Of a stretch of 64,000 bases of DNA, positions 37,488-46,910 are shown in pieces; position 1 is the stretch's first letter; the number at the start of each line of letters is the position of its first letter. The stretch spans positions 124,001-188,000 of the forward strand of contig NZ_BMXV01000004.1 in the NCBI RefSeq assembly GCF_014651935.1, read 5' to 3'. The notes below the pieces were generated by a model. That model did no database searches, was not told where the DNA came from, and saw nothing but the letters and a program-made list of their open reading frames with translations. Position numbers and translations under genes: made by a program. The DNA is from Marinobacter zhanjiangensis. GTDB taxonomy: Bacteria; Pseudomonadota; Gammaproteobacteria; Pseudomonadales; Oleiphilaceae.

Positions 37488-37591
37488 ATTTTTACTGTAG
37501 CTGCTAAGGCCGGATTTGCACGTTACCGCTTAATGCAATCCTGGCCCCATGCAGGCATTGTCCGACAATCAACAACAAACGGAGTCCCCAC

Positions 37592-39574
37592 ATGACAGAC
37601 CCGACCCCCGAGTGCCTCTGGCAACCCGATCAGGACCGGATTGAGCGCAGCCGCATGCACGACTTCATGCAGTGGCTGAAGTTGCATCGCGGCCTGGAAT
37701 TCCGGGACTACAACGCCCTCTGGCAGTGGTCCGTGGACCAGCTGGAAGACTTCTGGGCCGCTTTCTGGGACTACTTCGAGATACGCTACTCAGTTCCTTA
37801 CAGCCGTGTGCTGGATGGCCATCATATGCCAGGGGCGAAATGGTTCGAGGGCACCCGCCTGAACATGATCGAGCAGGCCCTGCGCTTCCATGACGACAAT
37901 CCCGCTCGCCCCGCGATTATCTCCCGCTCTGAACTTCGCCCGTTGCAGACGCTGTCCTGGGGTGACATGAAGACGCAGGTGGCATCCTTCGCCCACAGCT
38001 TGCAACAGATGGGGGTCAGGCCCGGCGATCGGGTGGTTGCCTATCTGCCCAATATTCCGGAAGCCGTGGTGGCGTTTTACGCCTGTGCCAGTATCGGCGC
38101 GATCTGGTCCAGCTGCTCGCCGGATATGGGCACCCGTAGCGTGATTGACCGCTTTCATCAGATTGATCCCAAGGTGATGATCGCGGTGGACGGCTATCGC
38201 TATGGCGGCAAGGATTTCAGTCGCATGGAAGTGGTAAACCAGTTGCGCGACGAGCTGCCGACTCTCGAGCAGGTGGTTTTGCTGCCCTATCTGGATGCTG
38301 GCGCCTCTCTCGACGGGAGCACGGCCTGGTCCGACATGCTCACCCATGATGTGCCCATGACCTTCGAGCAGGTGCCGTTCGATCATCCCCTGTGGGTGGT
38401 TTACTCCTCGGGCACCACCGGCATGCCCAAGCCTATCGTGCACGGCCATGGCGGCGCCATGCTGGAGGGCCTGCAAGGGCAGGGGCTGCATATGGACCTG
38501 CAGCCGGACGACCGCTATCTGTGGTTCACCACCACCGGCTGGATCATGTGGAACGCCCAGATTGCCGGCCTGCTGGTGGGCAGTACGATCTGCATCTACG
38601 ACGGCAACCCGGGTTATCCGGATCTGGGCACCCTGTGGCGATTTGCCGGTGAGGCCGGGGTGACTTTCTTCGGCGCCGGCGCCGCCTATTTCCTCAACTG
38701 CAAGAAGGCGGAGATCCATCCCCGGGAGTACGCGGATGTCAGCGCCATCCATTCCGTGGGTTCCACCGGCTCGCCGTTGCCGGATGAGGGCTACAAATGG
38801 ATCATGAATGAGATCGGGGACGATGTTCTGGTGGCCCCCATCAGCGGGGGAACCGATGTGGCGGCGTCTTATGTGGGCTGCAACCCCATCATGCCGGTTT
38901 ACGCCGGCGAGATGCAGTGCCGAACTCTGGGCACAGCGGTCTATGCGTTTGATGAGCAAGGGAACGCGCTGGACGACGAGGTGGGCGAACTGGTGGTCAC
39001 CAAACCCATGCCCTCCATGCCACTGTACTTCTGGGGTGACGAGGACGGTCAGCGTTATCACGACAGTTACTTCGACACCTACCCGGGCGTCTGGCGCCAT
39101 GGTGACTGGATCCGTATCACGCCACGGGGTGGCGCTATTATCTACGGGCGCTCCGACACCACCATCAACCGCCAGGGTGTTCGTATGGGCACCGGTGAGA
39201 TCTACCGTGTGGTGGAAGAGGTTCCCGAAGTGATGGATTCACTGATTGTGGATCTGGAGTATCTCGGACGGGAGTCCTGGATGCCGCTGTTCGTGGTACT
39301 GCGTGAAGGGGTGACCCTGGATGACGACCTCAAGGGTCGTATCCGTGCCGCCATCCGGGACAATCTGTCGGCCCGCCATGTGCCCAACGAGATCATCCCC
39401 ACGGCAGCCATACCCTACACACTCACCGGCAAGAAAATGGAGCTGCCGATCCGCAAACTGCTGCTGGGCCAGCCCCTGGCGCAGGTGGCCAGTCCGGATG
39501 CCATGGCCAATCCGGACAGCCTGGAGTTCTATATCCACTTTGCCGAAGAGCGGGGGACGGCCCCGGCTGAATAG
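37592..39574 (+). CDS. Acetoacetate-CoA ligase
   Basis: ATP-dependent activation of acetoacetate to acetoacetyl-CoA, 660 residues, normal for the family (about 650). N-terminal domain EIRYSVPYSRVLDGHHMPGAKWFEG-type region, AMP-binding motif YSSGTTGMPKP, and C-terminal TLTGKKMELPIRKLLLGQ with the adenylation lysine, as in acetoacetyl-CoA synthetases. ATG 37592 follows a GGAG ribosome site (GGAGTCCCCAC). Divergent from the LivK-type operon; acetoacetate would enter thiolysis by the thiolase at 27539. A related short 3-keto or other acid is possible. Confidence 0.92.
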   Translation: MTDPTPECLWQPDQDRIERSRMHDFMQWLKLHRGLEFRDYNALWQWSVDQLEDFWAAFWDYFEIRYSVPYSRVLDGHHMPGAKWFEGTRLNMIEQALRFHDDNPARPAIISRSELRPLQTLSWGDMKTQVASFAHSLQQMGVRPGDRVVAYLPNIPEAVVAFYACASIGAIWSSCSPDMGTRSVIDRFHQIDPKVMIAVDGYRYGGKDFSRMEVVNQLRDELPTLEQVVLLPYLDAGASLDGSTAWSDMLTHDVPMTFEQVPFDHPLWVVYSSGTTGMPKPIVHGHGGAMLEGLQGQGLHMDLQPDDRYLWFTTTGWIMWNAQIAGLLVGSTICIYDGNPGYPDLGTLWRFAGEAGVTFFGAGAAYFLNCKKAEIHPREYADVSAIHSVGSTGSPLPDEGYKWIMNEIGDDVLVAPISGGTDVAASYVGCNPIMPVYAGEMQCRTLGTAVYAFDEQGNALDDEVGELVVTKPMPSMPLYFWGDEDGQRYHDSYFDTYPGVWRHGDWIRITPRGGAIIYGRSDTTINRQGVRMGTGEIYRVVEEVPEVMDSLIVDLEYLGRESWMPLFVVLREGVTLDDDLKGRIRAAIRDNLSARHVPNEIIPTAAIPYTLTGKKMELPIRKLLLGQPLAQVASPDAMANPDSLEFYIHFAEERGTAPAE

Positions 39575-39586
39575 CTGCCTGCGAGA

Positions 39587-40834
39587 TCAGCGGAGGTTAT
39601 AGTAGGCCGCCGTTGATCCTCGCTGCTGTTTGGCCCGCTCGATTTCTGCCCGGGCGACGGTGCGCAGATGCACCTCGTCCGGCCCGTCGAGGAAGCGCAG
39701 CGCCCGCCCCCAGGTCCACAGATACGCCAGCGGGGTATCCGGGGTCAGGCCCATGGCGCCAAACACCTGCATGGCCCGGTCCACCACCCGGGTCTGCAGC
39801 CGGGCGGCCACCAGTTTGATGGCGGATACGTCCACCCGGGCGGAGGCATTGCCATGGGTGTCCATCTTCCAGGCCGCCTGCAGCACCAGCAGACGGGCCT
39901 GGTCGATCTCCAGGCGGGATTCGGCGATCCAGTCCCGCACGTTTTCATACTCACTGAGGAATTTTCCGAAGGTGCGGCGCTCCAGCGACCGTTCGGTCAT
40001 CATCTCCAGGGCCAGTTCACACTGGCCGATGGTGCGCATGCAGTGGTGGACCCGGCCCGGACCCAGTCGTGCCTGGGCCATGGCAAAGCCTTCACCGGGC
40101 TGGCCCAGCAGGTTCTCCGCCGGCACCCGCACGTTGCGGAAGGCGATCTCGCAGTGCCCTTCCGGCGAATGGTGCTGCATGATGGGAATGTTGCGCACCA
40201 CCTCCAGGCCCGGTGTGTCCATGGGCACGATGACCATGGAGTGCTGCTGATGGCGGTTGTCCCCATGGCCGTCGTCGCAGCGCCCCAGCACGATGGCAAA
40301 GCGGCAGTTGGGATGGTTGGCGCCGGTAATGAACCACTTGCGGCCGTCCACCACGTAGTCATCGCCGTCCCGGCGGATGGTGGTGTTGATGTTGGTGGCA
40401 TCGGAGGAGGCGGCATCAGGCTCACTCATGGCAAAGCAGGAGCGGGTGGTGCCTTCCAGCTGGGGTTTCAGCCAGCTTTCGTATTGATCCTCCGTCGCAA
40501 ACCGGTGCAGCAACTCCATGTTGCCGGTGTCCGGCGCACTGCAGTTGAAAATCTCGGCAGCCCAGGGCAGGCGGCCCATGATCTCTGCCAGGGGCGCATA
40601 GTCCAGGTTGCTCATGGGGGTGCCGGGTTCTTGTTCCTTCAGCTCTGGCAGGAACAGGTTCCACAGGCCATCCTCCCGCGCCTGGGTCTTCAGCGGCTCA
40701 ACGATTTCGAGGGGATAGTGGCCGGATGCGGCGGTGTTCAGCCAGTCGCTGTTACGGGGCAGGACGTGTTGTTTCATGAAACGCCGCATCAGGTTCTGGA
40801 CCTGATGGGAGTCTTCCGAATAATCAAAATCCAT
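39587..40834 (-). CDS. Acyl-CoA dehydrogenase (415 residues, ACAD10/11-like)
   Basis: Flavin-dependent acyl-CoA dehydrogenase. From ATG 40834 it begins DFDYSEDSHQVQNLMRRFMK and runs 415 residues, with FAMSEPDAASSDATNI (FAD/substrate loop), RKWFITGANHPNCR, and C-terminal FLDGPDEVHLRTVARAEI, characteristic of the ACAD10/11-like group. An upstream extension of the frame overlaps the YkvA gene and has no family similarity, so I reject it. It converges on the acetoacetate-CoA ligase gene with a gap of 12 bp. Confidence 0.92.
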   Translation of the reverse strand: MDFDYSEDSHQVQNLMRRFMKQHVLPRNSDWLNTAASGHYPLEIVEPLKTQAREDGLWNLFLPELKEQEPGTPMSNLDYAPLAEIMGRLPWAAEIFNCSAPDTGNMELLHRFATEDQYESWLKPQLEGTTRSCFAMSEPDAASSDATNINTTIRRDGDDYVVDGRKWFITGANHPNCRFAIVLGRCDDGHGDNRHQQHSMVIVPMDTPGLEVVRNIPIMQHHSPEGHCEIAFRNVRVPAENLLGQPGEGFAMAQARLGPGRVHHCMRTIGQCELALEMMTERSLERRTFGKFLSEYENVRDWIAESRLEIDQARLLVLQAAWKMDTHGNASARVDVSAIKLVAARLQTRVVDRAMQVFGAMGLTPDTPLAYLWTWGRALRFLDGPDEVHLRTVARAEIERAKQQRGSTAAYYNLR

Positions 40835-40925
40835 GATGGGATGGGCCTTGGCGTCCGGTGAAAGTTCCGGTGAACGGGTCTGCCGCCAGCCTACTGCACC
40901 CGCGCTTGCCGGGCGTTGATGCAGG

Positions 40926-41357
40926 TCAAGCCCCGTCAGGGGCGGCGCGGGCCCGGTCGGCGGCTTCGTCGTCCAGCTCCTTCCAGGCGGCGTAACGGTG
41001 CAGGTCCGATTCCACCAGCCGCAGGCAAAGACCCACCACTGCGGCATCGTCCAGCAGACCAACACCCACGATCAGGTCGGGTATCAGGTCCAGCGGGTTG
41101 AGCACGTAGAGCAGGGCGCCGGCAATGGCGGCCACACTCTTCCACGGAATCTGACGGTAGCGGCCGTTCCAGAAGTCCCGCAGCAGCGAGAACATCAGAC
41201 GGATATCGGTGGAAAATCGGCTGAGCTTGCTGCTGGACTGGACCTTCTCTTCCACTTTCTTCTGCCGTTCCAGCAGCGGTTCCAGGTCGTCCTCCCGGAC
41301 GTTGCTGCTTTCCTGGTCCAGTGCCTGCCCGGCCCGACGTTCGCTGATGGCACTCAT
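40926..41357 (-). CDS. YkvA family protein (DUF1232)
   Basis: A 143-residue protein whose second half carries the DUF1232 hallmark YVLNPLDLIPDLIVGVGLLDDAAVVGL, a short membrane-associated hairpin. The first 60 residues are polar and coiled-coil-like (LEPLLERQKKVEEKVQSSSK). Molecular role of the family is not established. It lies 91 bp upstream of the acyl-CoA dehydrogenase start on the same strand and could share its transcript. Confidence 0.85.
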   Translation of the reverse strand: MSAISERRAGQALDQESSNVREDDLEPLLERQKKVEEKVQSSSKLSRFSTDIRLMFSLLRDFWNGRYRQIPWKSVAAIAGALLYVLNPLDLIPDLIVGVGLLDDAAVVGLCLRLVESDLHRYAAWKELDDEAADRARAAPDGA

Positions 41358-41551
41358 GGTCTGCCCCCTTGGTCTATGGGATGTACCCGAAGCATATCAA
41401 ACCCCGAGGGAAACACAGGCCTGCAATGGCAATCTGTACGCACTTTCATAAAGCCTGTCCTGCTGCCGGGAAATGCAACTGGTATGATAACGGGCCTGCT
41501 TTGCCGACAATCCGCGGCCACGGGCCGCGACTGACCCAGGGAGATTACGAG

Positions 41552-42010
41552 ATGAAAGGAGCACCAACCGTTTTCCGGGCCATTTATCTGATGGCCTTCG
41601 CTGTGATGCTGAGCGCTTGCGCAGCGCCAGGCCCTCAGTCGTCCGGCGGCCCGATTCCCACCGCACCGCTGACCAACACCTACTGGAAGCTGATGTCCCT
41701 GCAGGGTACCGGGGTCGACGTACCGCGTGGGGCGCAGGGCGAACCCCACATGATTTTCCGTGACGATGGCAAGGTAAACGGGTTCAGCGGCTGTAACCGG
41801 TTTGTGGGCGAATACACCGTCAGTGGCGCCAACCTGCTGTTCGACTCCATGGCGAGCACCAGAATGGCCTGTCCCGACGATGATTACGAAACGGTCCTGT
41901 ACGAGGTGTTCTCGCAAACCGCCGGCGTGTTCCTGGAAGGCAAGGTGCTGAAACTGCTGAACGAGAAGGGCCACGAGCTGGCGCGTTTCGAGGCGGTGGC
42001 ATTGCCCTGA
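41552..42010 (+). CDS. META domain lipoprotein (HslJ-like)
   Basis: A 152-residue predicted lipoprotein. Signal peptide with lipobox LSAC (MLSACAAPGP), then a META/HslJ domain (YWKLMSLQGTGVDV; FSGCNRFVGEYTVSGANLLF; MASTRMACPD). The family is linked to heat-shock and novobiocin-type stress in E. coli HslJ, but biochemical function is unknown. I chose ATG 41552, which has a GGGAGATTACGAG leader and gives a proper signal peptide, over an upstream ATG. It meets the convergent DUF6231 gene one base after its stop. Confidence 0.88.
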   Translation: MKGAPTVFRAIYLMAFAVMLSACAAPGPQSSGGPIPTAPLTNTYWKLMSLQGTGVDVPRGAQGEPHMIFRDDGKVNGFSGCNRFVGEYTVSGANLLFDSMASTRMACPDDDYETVLYEVFSQTAGVFLEGKVLKLLNEKGHELARFEAVALP

Positions 42011-42011
42011 C

Positions 42012-42485
42012 TTACCACCTGGCCTTGTCCCACATTTCGGGATTGGCCCAGTACTTCGGGTTGTTCCAGGTGCGTTTGTGGTTGTAGGTGTTGATGTTAT
42101 AGGTGTACAGGGTATGGCCCTGGTCGCCATCGGTACTGGCCTGGCGCACGAAGCCCAGGGCGATGAAGTCGTTGAAGACCCATTCACTGGCATTGCTGAC
42201 GAGCACGGCAATCTGGTGGTTGCCCAGGTTGCGAAGCTGCCCGAGCAGTATCCGGCCAGTCTCCAGGGGCAGGCTCTCCAGGGTGTCTGTGACAAGGGCC
42301 AGGTCGTGGGGTTGGGCACTGGCGCCCGACAGTTCACCGGCGCCGGGGTCCAGAGCTTCAACGATAACGTCGGGATGGGCGGCCTGCCAGCTATCGGCAG
42401 CCTGTCTGGCGGCGTCTCCCGCCACCAGGAGTGAGCCTGGCCGGCAGTCCTCGATAACAGATGTGAACAGAGACCGGGCGTCCAT
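42012..42485 (-). CDS. DUF6231 family protein
   Basis: A 157-residue soluble protein (MDARSLFTSVIEDCRPGSLL start; AGKGL-like nucleotide site absent). It resembles the DUF6231 proteins of pseudomonads and marine relatives, with a C-terminal aromatic-rich tail (YNINTYNHKRTWNNPKYW). The fold looks Rossmann/methyltransferase-like (SLLVAGDAARQAAD; HDLALVTDTLE) but the SAM motif is degenerate. ATG 42485 has AAGGAGCGACC before it. Function unknown. Confidence 0.7.
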   Translation of the reverse strand: MDARSLFTSVIEDCRPGSLLVAGDAARQAADSWQAAHPDVIVEALDPGAGELSGASAQPHDLALVTDTLESLPLETGRILLGQLRNLGNHQIAVLVSNASEWVFNDFIALGFVRQASTDGDQGHTLYTYNINTYNHKRTWNNPKYWANPEMWDKARW

Positions 42486-42546
42486 GGTCGCTCCTTGTGG
42501 ATAAAAAGTTTCCACCATGATACGCCCTTTGGGGCTGTTTGGTCTG

Positions 42547-43755
42547 TCACTCAAAGGAGGTGGCGCCAATACGGTGGATGCTCACATCCGCGCCATTGAA
42601 CTCCTCTTCCTGGCTCAGGCGCAGGCCGGCCAACTGTCGCACGATACCGTAGATCACCAGGCCGCCCACAAAGGCGATGATCATGCCCGCGAGGGAGCCA
42701 ATCAGCTGCGACATCAGGCTGACACCGCCCAGGCCACCAAGGGAGGCCTGGCCGAAGATCCCGGCGGCCACACCGCCCCACAGCCCGCAGACCCCGTGCA
42801 GGGGCCAGACACCCAGCACATCGTCCAGCCGTTCGATGCGGTTCTGGGCCCATTCGAACAGGTATACGAAGACGGCGCCGGCAATACCGCCGGTAATCAG
42901 GGCGCCGATCGGGTGCATCAGGTCGGAGCCGGCGCACACCGCCACCAGTCCAGCCAGGGGGCCGTTGTGGATAAAGCCGGGGTCCTTACGCCCCACCACC
43001 ATCGCAACGATAGTGCCGCCCACCATGGCCATCAGGCTGTTGACCGCCACCAGCCCGCTGATTCCGTCCAGGGTCTGGGCGGACATGACGTTGAAGCCAA
43101 ACCAGCCGACGGTAAGAATCCAGGCACCCAGGCCCAGGAAAGGAATATTGGAGGGGGCGAACGCTACCACCTTGCCCTGACGATAGCGACCGTGGCGGGC
43201 GCCCAGCAGCAGCACTGCCGCCAGGGCGATCCAGCCACCAACACTATGGACCACCACGGAGCCCGCGAAATCATGGAAAGGCGCGCCAAAGCTGTTTTCA
43301 AGCCAGGCCTGGAAGCCATGGTTGCCGTTCCAGACCAGGCCTTCGAAGAACGGATACAGGAAGGCCACCACCAGTGCCGAAGCCACCAGCATGGGGTAGA
43401 AGCGCGCACGCTCGGCAATGCCACCGGATACAATGGCCGGTATGGCGGCGGCAAAGGTCAGCAGGAAAAAGAACTTGACCAGTTCGTAGCCCTGATTTTG
43501 TGTCAGGGCCGTAGCATTACTGAAGAAATGATTGCCGTAGGCGATGTAGTAGCCGATGAAGAAGTAGGCGATGGCGGAAATGCCGAAGTCGGTCATGATC
43601 TTGACCAGTGCGTTGACCTGGTTCTTGTGTCTTACCGTGCCCACTTCCAGGAAGGCAAAGCCGGCGTGCATGGCCAGTACCATGACGGCACCGATCAGCA
43701 GGAAGAGTGTGTTCGCACTGTCGGTCAGGGTATGAATGGCTGATGGAATATCCAC
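42547..43755 (-). CDS. amt: Ammonium transporter (Amt family)
   Basis: Ammonia/ammonium channel, about 402 residues with eleven or more membrane segments. Amt features: LAMHAGFAFLEVGTVRHKNQ near the N-terminus, DFAGSVVVHSVGGWIALAAV with the first pore histidine, and later LHGVCGLWGGVAAGIFG with the second. The start is GTG at 43755 or, 16 codons earlier, GTG at 43803; the shorter one fits the family N-terminus. No glnK is adjacent, although a candidate sigma-54 promoter precedes it. Confidence 0.92.
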   Translation of the reverse strand: MDIPSAIHTLTDSANTLFLLIGAVMVLAMHAGFAFLEVGTVRHKNQVNALVKIMTDFGISAIAYFFIGYYIAYGNHFFSNATALTQNQGYELVKFFFLLTFAAAIPAIVSGGIAERARFYPMLVASALVVAFLYPFFEGLVWNGNHGFQAWLENSFGAPFHDFAGSVVVHSVGGWIALAAVLLLGARHGRYRQGKVVAFAPSNIPFLGLGAWILTVGWFGFNVMSAQTLDGISGLVAVNSLMAMVGGTIVAMVVGRKDPGFIHNGPLAGLVAVCAGSDLMHPIGALITGGIAGAVFVYLFEWAQNRIERLDDVLGVWPLHGVCGLWGGVAAGIFGQASLGGLGGVSLMSQLIGSLAGMIIAFVGGLVIYGIVRQLAGLRLSQEEEFNGADVSIHRIGATSFE

Positions 43756-43841
43756 GGACAGGAGTGCTCCCGGTTTAGTGACTTGATAAGCCCGATGGAT
43801 CACGCTGGTGCACGTCCCGGGCTCGACCTGGCGGGTTTCTA

Positions 43842-43859
43842 AGCAATAATCGGTCCGAT
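43842..43859 (-). promoter_or_regulatory. Candidate sigma-54 promoter of amt
   Basis: On the minus strand the sequence CGGACCGATTATTGCTT has GG and GC separated by exactly 10 nt, close to the -24/-12 consensus TGGCAC-N5-TTGCA (four mismatches outside the invariant bases). A palindrome AATCGGTCCGATT (43848-43860) overlaps it. Nitrogen-controlled expression of amt through NtrC and RpoN would be expected; this one is moderate, not certain. Confidence 0.4.
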
Positions 43860-44019
43860 TTGGTGCGTATGCCTTATTATTGGTCGGTTAGGTGGTTTCA
43901 GATGGTGCGAAAGGCCTTCAGGCTATGTGCCCCTGAAGAATATATGCACAGGAAGTGTGCAAATACATTCGTTGTGCACGTTTGTGGAGCTTTCTTGGTA
44001 TCTGTCAGGAGGATCAGTG

Positions 44020-44676
44020 GTGACCAGTGTCAATGTGTCGGGGTTAAGCAAGTCCTACAACACCGGTAGCGGTGCAGTGCCGGTATTCCTGGATTTGTCC
44101 TTTCAGCTTGCAGCCGGGGAATCCCTGGCCCTGACCGGCCCGTCGGGGTCCGGCAAGAGTACCTTGCTGAATATCCTGTGTGGGGTGGAGGGCGTGGATG
44201 ACGGCAGTATGCAGGTGCTTGGCCGCGACGGTGCCACCCTGACCGCCGACCAATGGGCGGGTCTGCGCCGTCGACGGGTGGGCGTGGTGTTCCAGGACAG
44301 CAACCTGATGCCTGCCATGACACTGGAAGAAAACGTGAAACTGCGTGCCGACCTGGCTGGCCGGTCGTTCGGCCCGGTCCGGGACTGGCTGGCGCGCCTG
44401 GGCCTGGCGGGGTTGGAGCAGCGGTATCCGGATCAGGTGTCCGGCGGGCAGAGGCAGCGGGCGGCCCTGGCCATGGTGTTTGCCATGGGGCCGGATCTGG
44501 TGCTGGCGGACGAGCCCACCGGCAGCCTGGACCGGCACACAGCCCGCGATGTTGCCGATGCGTTGTTCCACTGGCAGCGGACACAGGGGTGCGGCCTGAT
44601 TCTGGCGACGCATGACCTTGCGCTGGCGGAACGATGCGACCGGCGCCTTGATCTGGCGGAAGGGGGGCAGGGGTGA
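44020..44676 (+). CDS. LolD-like ABC transporter ATP-binding protein (AttE-type)
   Basis: ATPase of an MacB/LolD-type exporter, 218 residues. Walker A TGPSGSGKST, signature VSGGQRQRAALA, Walker B DLVLADEPTGSLD. I chose GTG 44020 because AGGAGG lies 6 bp upstream; a longer frame from 43927 has no ribosome site. It overlaps the permease gene by 4 bp. Substrate is inferred from the lipocalin-like lipoprotein encoded downstream: possibly a lipid or other hydrophobic molecule. Confidence 0.92.
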   Translation: MTSVNVSGLSKSYNTGSGAVPVFLDLSFQLAAGESLALTGPSGSGKSTLLNILCGVEGVDDGSMQVLGRDGATLTADQWAGLRRRRVGVVFQDSNLMPAMTLEENVKLRADLAGRSFGPVRDWLARLGLAGLEQRYPDQVSGGQRQRAALAMVFAMGPDLVLADEPTGSLDRHTARDVADALFHWQRTQGCGLILATHDLALAERCDRRLDLAEGGQG

Positions 44677-46910
44677 TACTCCGGGCCGTACTCAGCCATT
44701 ACCGGCGCCACCCGCTGCAATTGCTGGCCCTGTGGCTGATCCTGACCCTGGCAACAGCGCTCTGGTCCGGGGTTTGGTCCCTCACTGGTCAGGCCCGGGA
44801 CAGCATGACGGCGGGTGACAGCCAGCTGTCCGGTCGTCAGCAGGTAGTACGCAGCGATGGTGCCCCGGTCACGGTGGCCGACTTTGCCAGCCTGCGGCGT
44901 CACGGGCTTTGCGTGTTCCCCTGGCTGCAGGTGGCGACCGACGACGCCAGGGGGCAGGTGGTGGGCATTGATCCCCTGGCCATGGCCTGCTCCCGGGGGG
45001 CGGCCACGGGCTCCGGATTTAGCATGGATGGCCAGCCGTTCGTGGATATTGCCGAGGCAGCGGAACGGGCCGCCTCGGGTCACTCTGCCACCCTTCGTCT
45101 GTATGTCACCAAGGGAGACGCCTCGTTGCCTGAAGGCTGGCAGCGACAGGGCGACCCGGGCGGCCTGAGTACCGGTGAGCTGTCTGACAGCTTCCTGCTG
45201 AACCTGGATGCACTGGGGCTTCTGGTGGTGCTGGTGTCGGCATTGCTGATTCGCAGTGTCTATACCCTGGGTCTGGCCCAGCGCCGGGAGAGCCTGGGCC
45301 TGCTGGAGCGTTACGGGGTAACCCGCCGGCGATTACGGTTACATCTGTTGCTGGAACTGATGGTGCTGGCTGCTCTGGGTGTGGTGCCCGGCTACCTGCT
45401 GGGGCAGGGGCTGGCGGATGTTCTTGCTGGCGGCTTTGGTGCCGCCCTCGGCAACCTGTTTGAAACCGACCTGCTGGCCACCGGCGAGTCGCTCACCGGG
45501 TTCCTGGTGACGCTGGTAATGATGATCCTGGTGGTGCTCTGGTGTGGGCTGGACCTGCTCAGGGGAAATGCAGGCCGTACCCGCTCAAAGGCCCACCCGG
45601 TAATGGGAGCGGTCCTCATCCTGGCCGGCATGGTCCTCGTCGTGCCGGCGCAGAGCCTGGTGACCGTATTTCTGGGAACGGGTCTGGTGCTGGCGGGGGC
45701 TGGCCTGATGACGCCGGCGTTGCTGGGCTGGTGTCTTTCACCGTCGCCTCATATGCCACCCCTGAAACTCTGGCGTCGTCGGGAGCTCGGTGTTCTGGCC
45801 GGTCGCCTGGCATTGCCACTGGTGGCCCTGCAGCTGGCTGCCGGAACGGTGATTGCGGTCCATGCGCTGGTGTCTACCTTCGAGGGCACCTTTCATGAGT
45901 GGCTTGACCAGCGACTGGCCGGTGATGTGTTTGTGGAAGTTCCGGAGGGCAAGCCTCTGGCGCCGGCGGCTACCTGGCTGGAGTCGCAGGACGGCGTGGC
46001 GCAATGGCATCCGGTACTGCGGGGAGCCGCCGGCCTGGGCATGAACGGTGAGAACCGGCAAGTAGACCTGATGGCAACAGACACAACATCGACCCTGATC
46101 CGCCAGTGGTCCCTGCTGGCCTCTGTCTCTCAACCCTGGCAGGCCTTGGCTGACGGCGATGTGCTGGTCAACGAGCAACTGGCCCGCCGACAGGATTTGA
46201 AACCGGGCAGCCAGCTGACACTGGTTATCGCTGATAAAGAGAGAGTGGTGGAGGTCGTCGGGGTGTATGCCGACTACGGCCGGCCCGCCGGAGAGGTCCT
46301 GGTGGATACACGCCATCTGCCCGACGGCTTTGTGTCCGGTTTCCGCTCCCTGACCATTGATCTCGCCGATGGCAGCGGCGGTGTCTCCCGTAGCGATCTG
46401 GTTGCCGGGCTGGAAGCGGCCTGGCAGGTCGGATCCCTGCAGGTGCGGGACAATGAGACCATCCATCGGCTGGCCACCCGGATATTCGACCAGACCTTCG
46501 CCCTGACCCGGTCGATCAGCTACCTGACCCTGCTGCTGGCGGGCGTGGCCCTGCTGATGACCGGCTGGGTGGTGCTGCGCTCCCGGGCCTGGTATTTCGG
46601 TCTGCTCTCTGCGTGGGGGCTGACTCACCGCCAACGTCGGCAAACCATCACCATGCTGACTGCGGAATTCATGGTGGCCATCTGGGTGGCGGCATTGCCG
46701 GTGGGCATCGCCCTGACCTGGGTCCTGGTGGACCGCATCAACCCGGTGGCCTTTGGCTGGACGCTGCCCATGGCTATCTACCCCGGGTACTGGCTGGAAT
46801 TGCTGCTCCTGTTTGGCCTGGCTGCGGTGGTGGTGGGCTGGCTGGCCAGCAGCGGTCGGACAGAGGCACCTGTGCAGGCACCACGCCTGGATGGAGGGCA
46901 GGAACGATGA
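44673..46910 (+). CDS. FtsX-family ABC transporter permease, two-domain
   Basis: A 745-residue permease with two FtsX/MacB-like membrane halves, each with a large extracytoplasmic loop. Hydrophobic clusters are at about 8-30, 180-300, 310-360, and 620-735 (SYLTLLLAGVALLMTGWVVL). It is read from GTG 44673 overlapping the ATPase stop, and its own stop overlaps the lipoprotein start (ATGA). It matches the AttF/AttG-type permease fused in one chain. Confidence 0.88.
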   Translation: MILRAVLSHYRRHPLQLLALWLILTLATALWSGVWSLTGQARDSMTAGDSQLSGRQQVVRSDGAPVTVADFASLRRHGLCVFPWLQVATDDARGQVVGIDPLAMACSRGAATGSGFSMDGQPFVDIAEAAERAASGHSATLRLYVTKGDASLPEGWQRQGDPGGLSTGELSDSFLLNLDALGLLVVLVSALLIRSVYTLGLAQRRESLGLLERYGVTRRRLRLHLLLELMVLAALGVVPGYLLGQGLADVLAGGFGAALGNLFETDLLATGESLTGFLVTLVMMILVVLWCGLDLLRGNAGRTRSKAHPVMGAVLILAGMVLVVPAQSLVTVFLGTGLVLAGAGLMTPALLGWCLSPSPHMPPLKLWRRRELGVLAGRLALPLVALQLAAGTVIAVHALVSTFEGTFHEWLDQRLAGDVFVEVPEGKPLAPAATWLESQDGVAQWHPVLRGAAGLGMNGENRQVDLMATDTTSTLIRQWSLLASVSQPWQALADGDVLVNEQLARRQDLKPGSQLTLVIADKERVVEVVGVYADYGRPAGEVLVDTRHLPDGFVSGFRSLTIDLADGSGGVSRSDLVAGLEAAWQVGSLQVRDNETIHRLATRIFDQTFALTRSISYLTLLLAGVALLMTGWVVLRSRAWYFGLLSAWGLTHRQRRQTITMLTAEFMVAIWVAALPVGIALTWVLVDRINPVAFGWTLPMAIYPGYWLELLLLFGLAAVVVGWLASSGRTEAPVQAPRLDGGQER

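Larger units (their letters stand above)
37255..37591. other. Divergent control region, LivK-type operon / acetoacetyl-CoA synthetase
   Basis: 337 bp without a gene, clearly richer in A+T than its surroundings. It contains the sigma-70-like promoter for the minus-strand operon (37323-37351), an inverted repeat GTTGAA (37443-37448)/TTCAAC (37461-37466), the perfect repeat at 37466-37487 and TTGTCCGACAA (37559-37569) close to the plus-strand start. No regulator gene is next to it. Confidence 0.6.

Noticed and set aside
40835..41065. N-terminal extension of the ACAD10/11-like gene
   Set aside because: Would overlap the YkvA gene by more than 100 bp; the extra residues resemble no acyl-CoA dehydrogenase.
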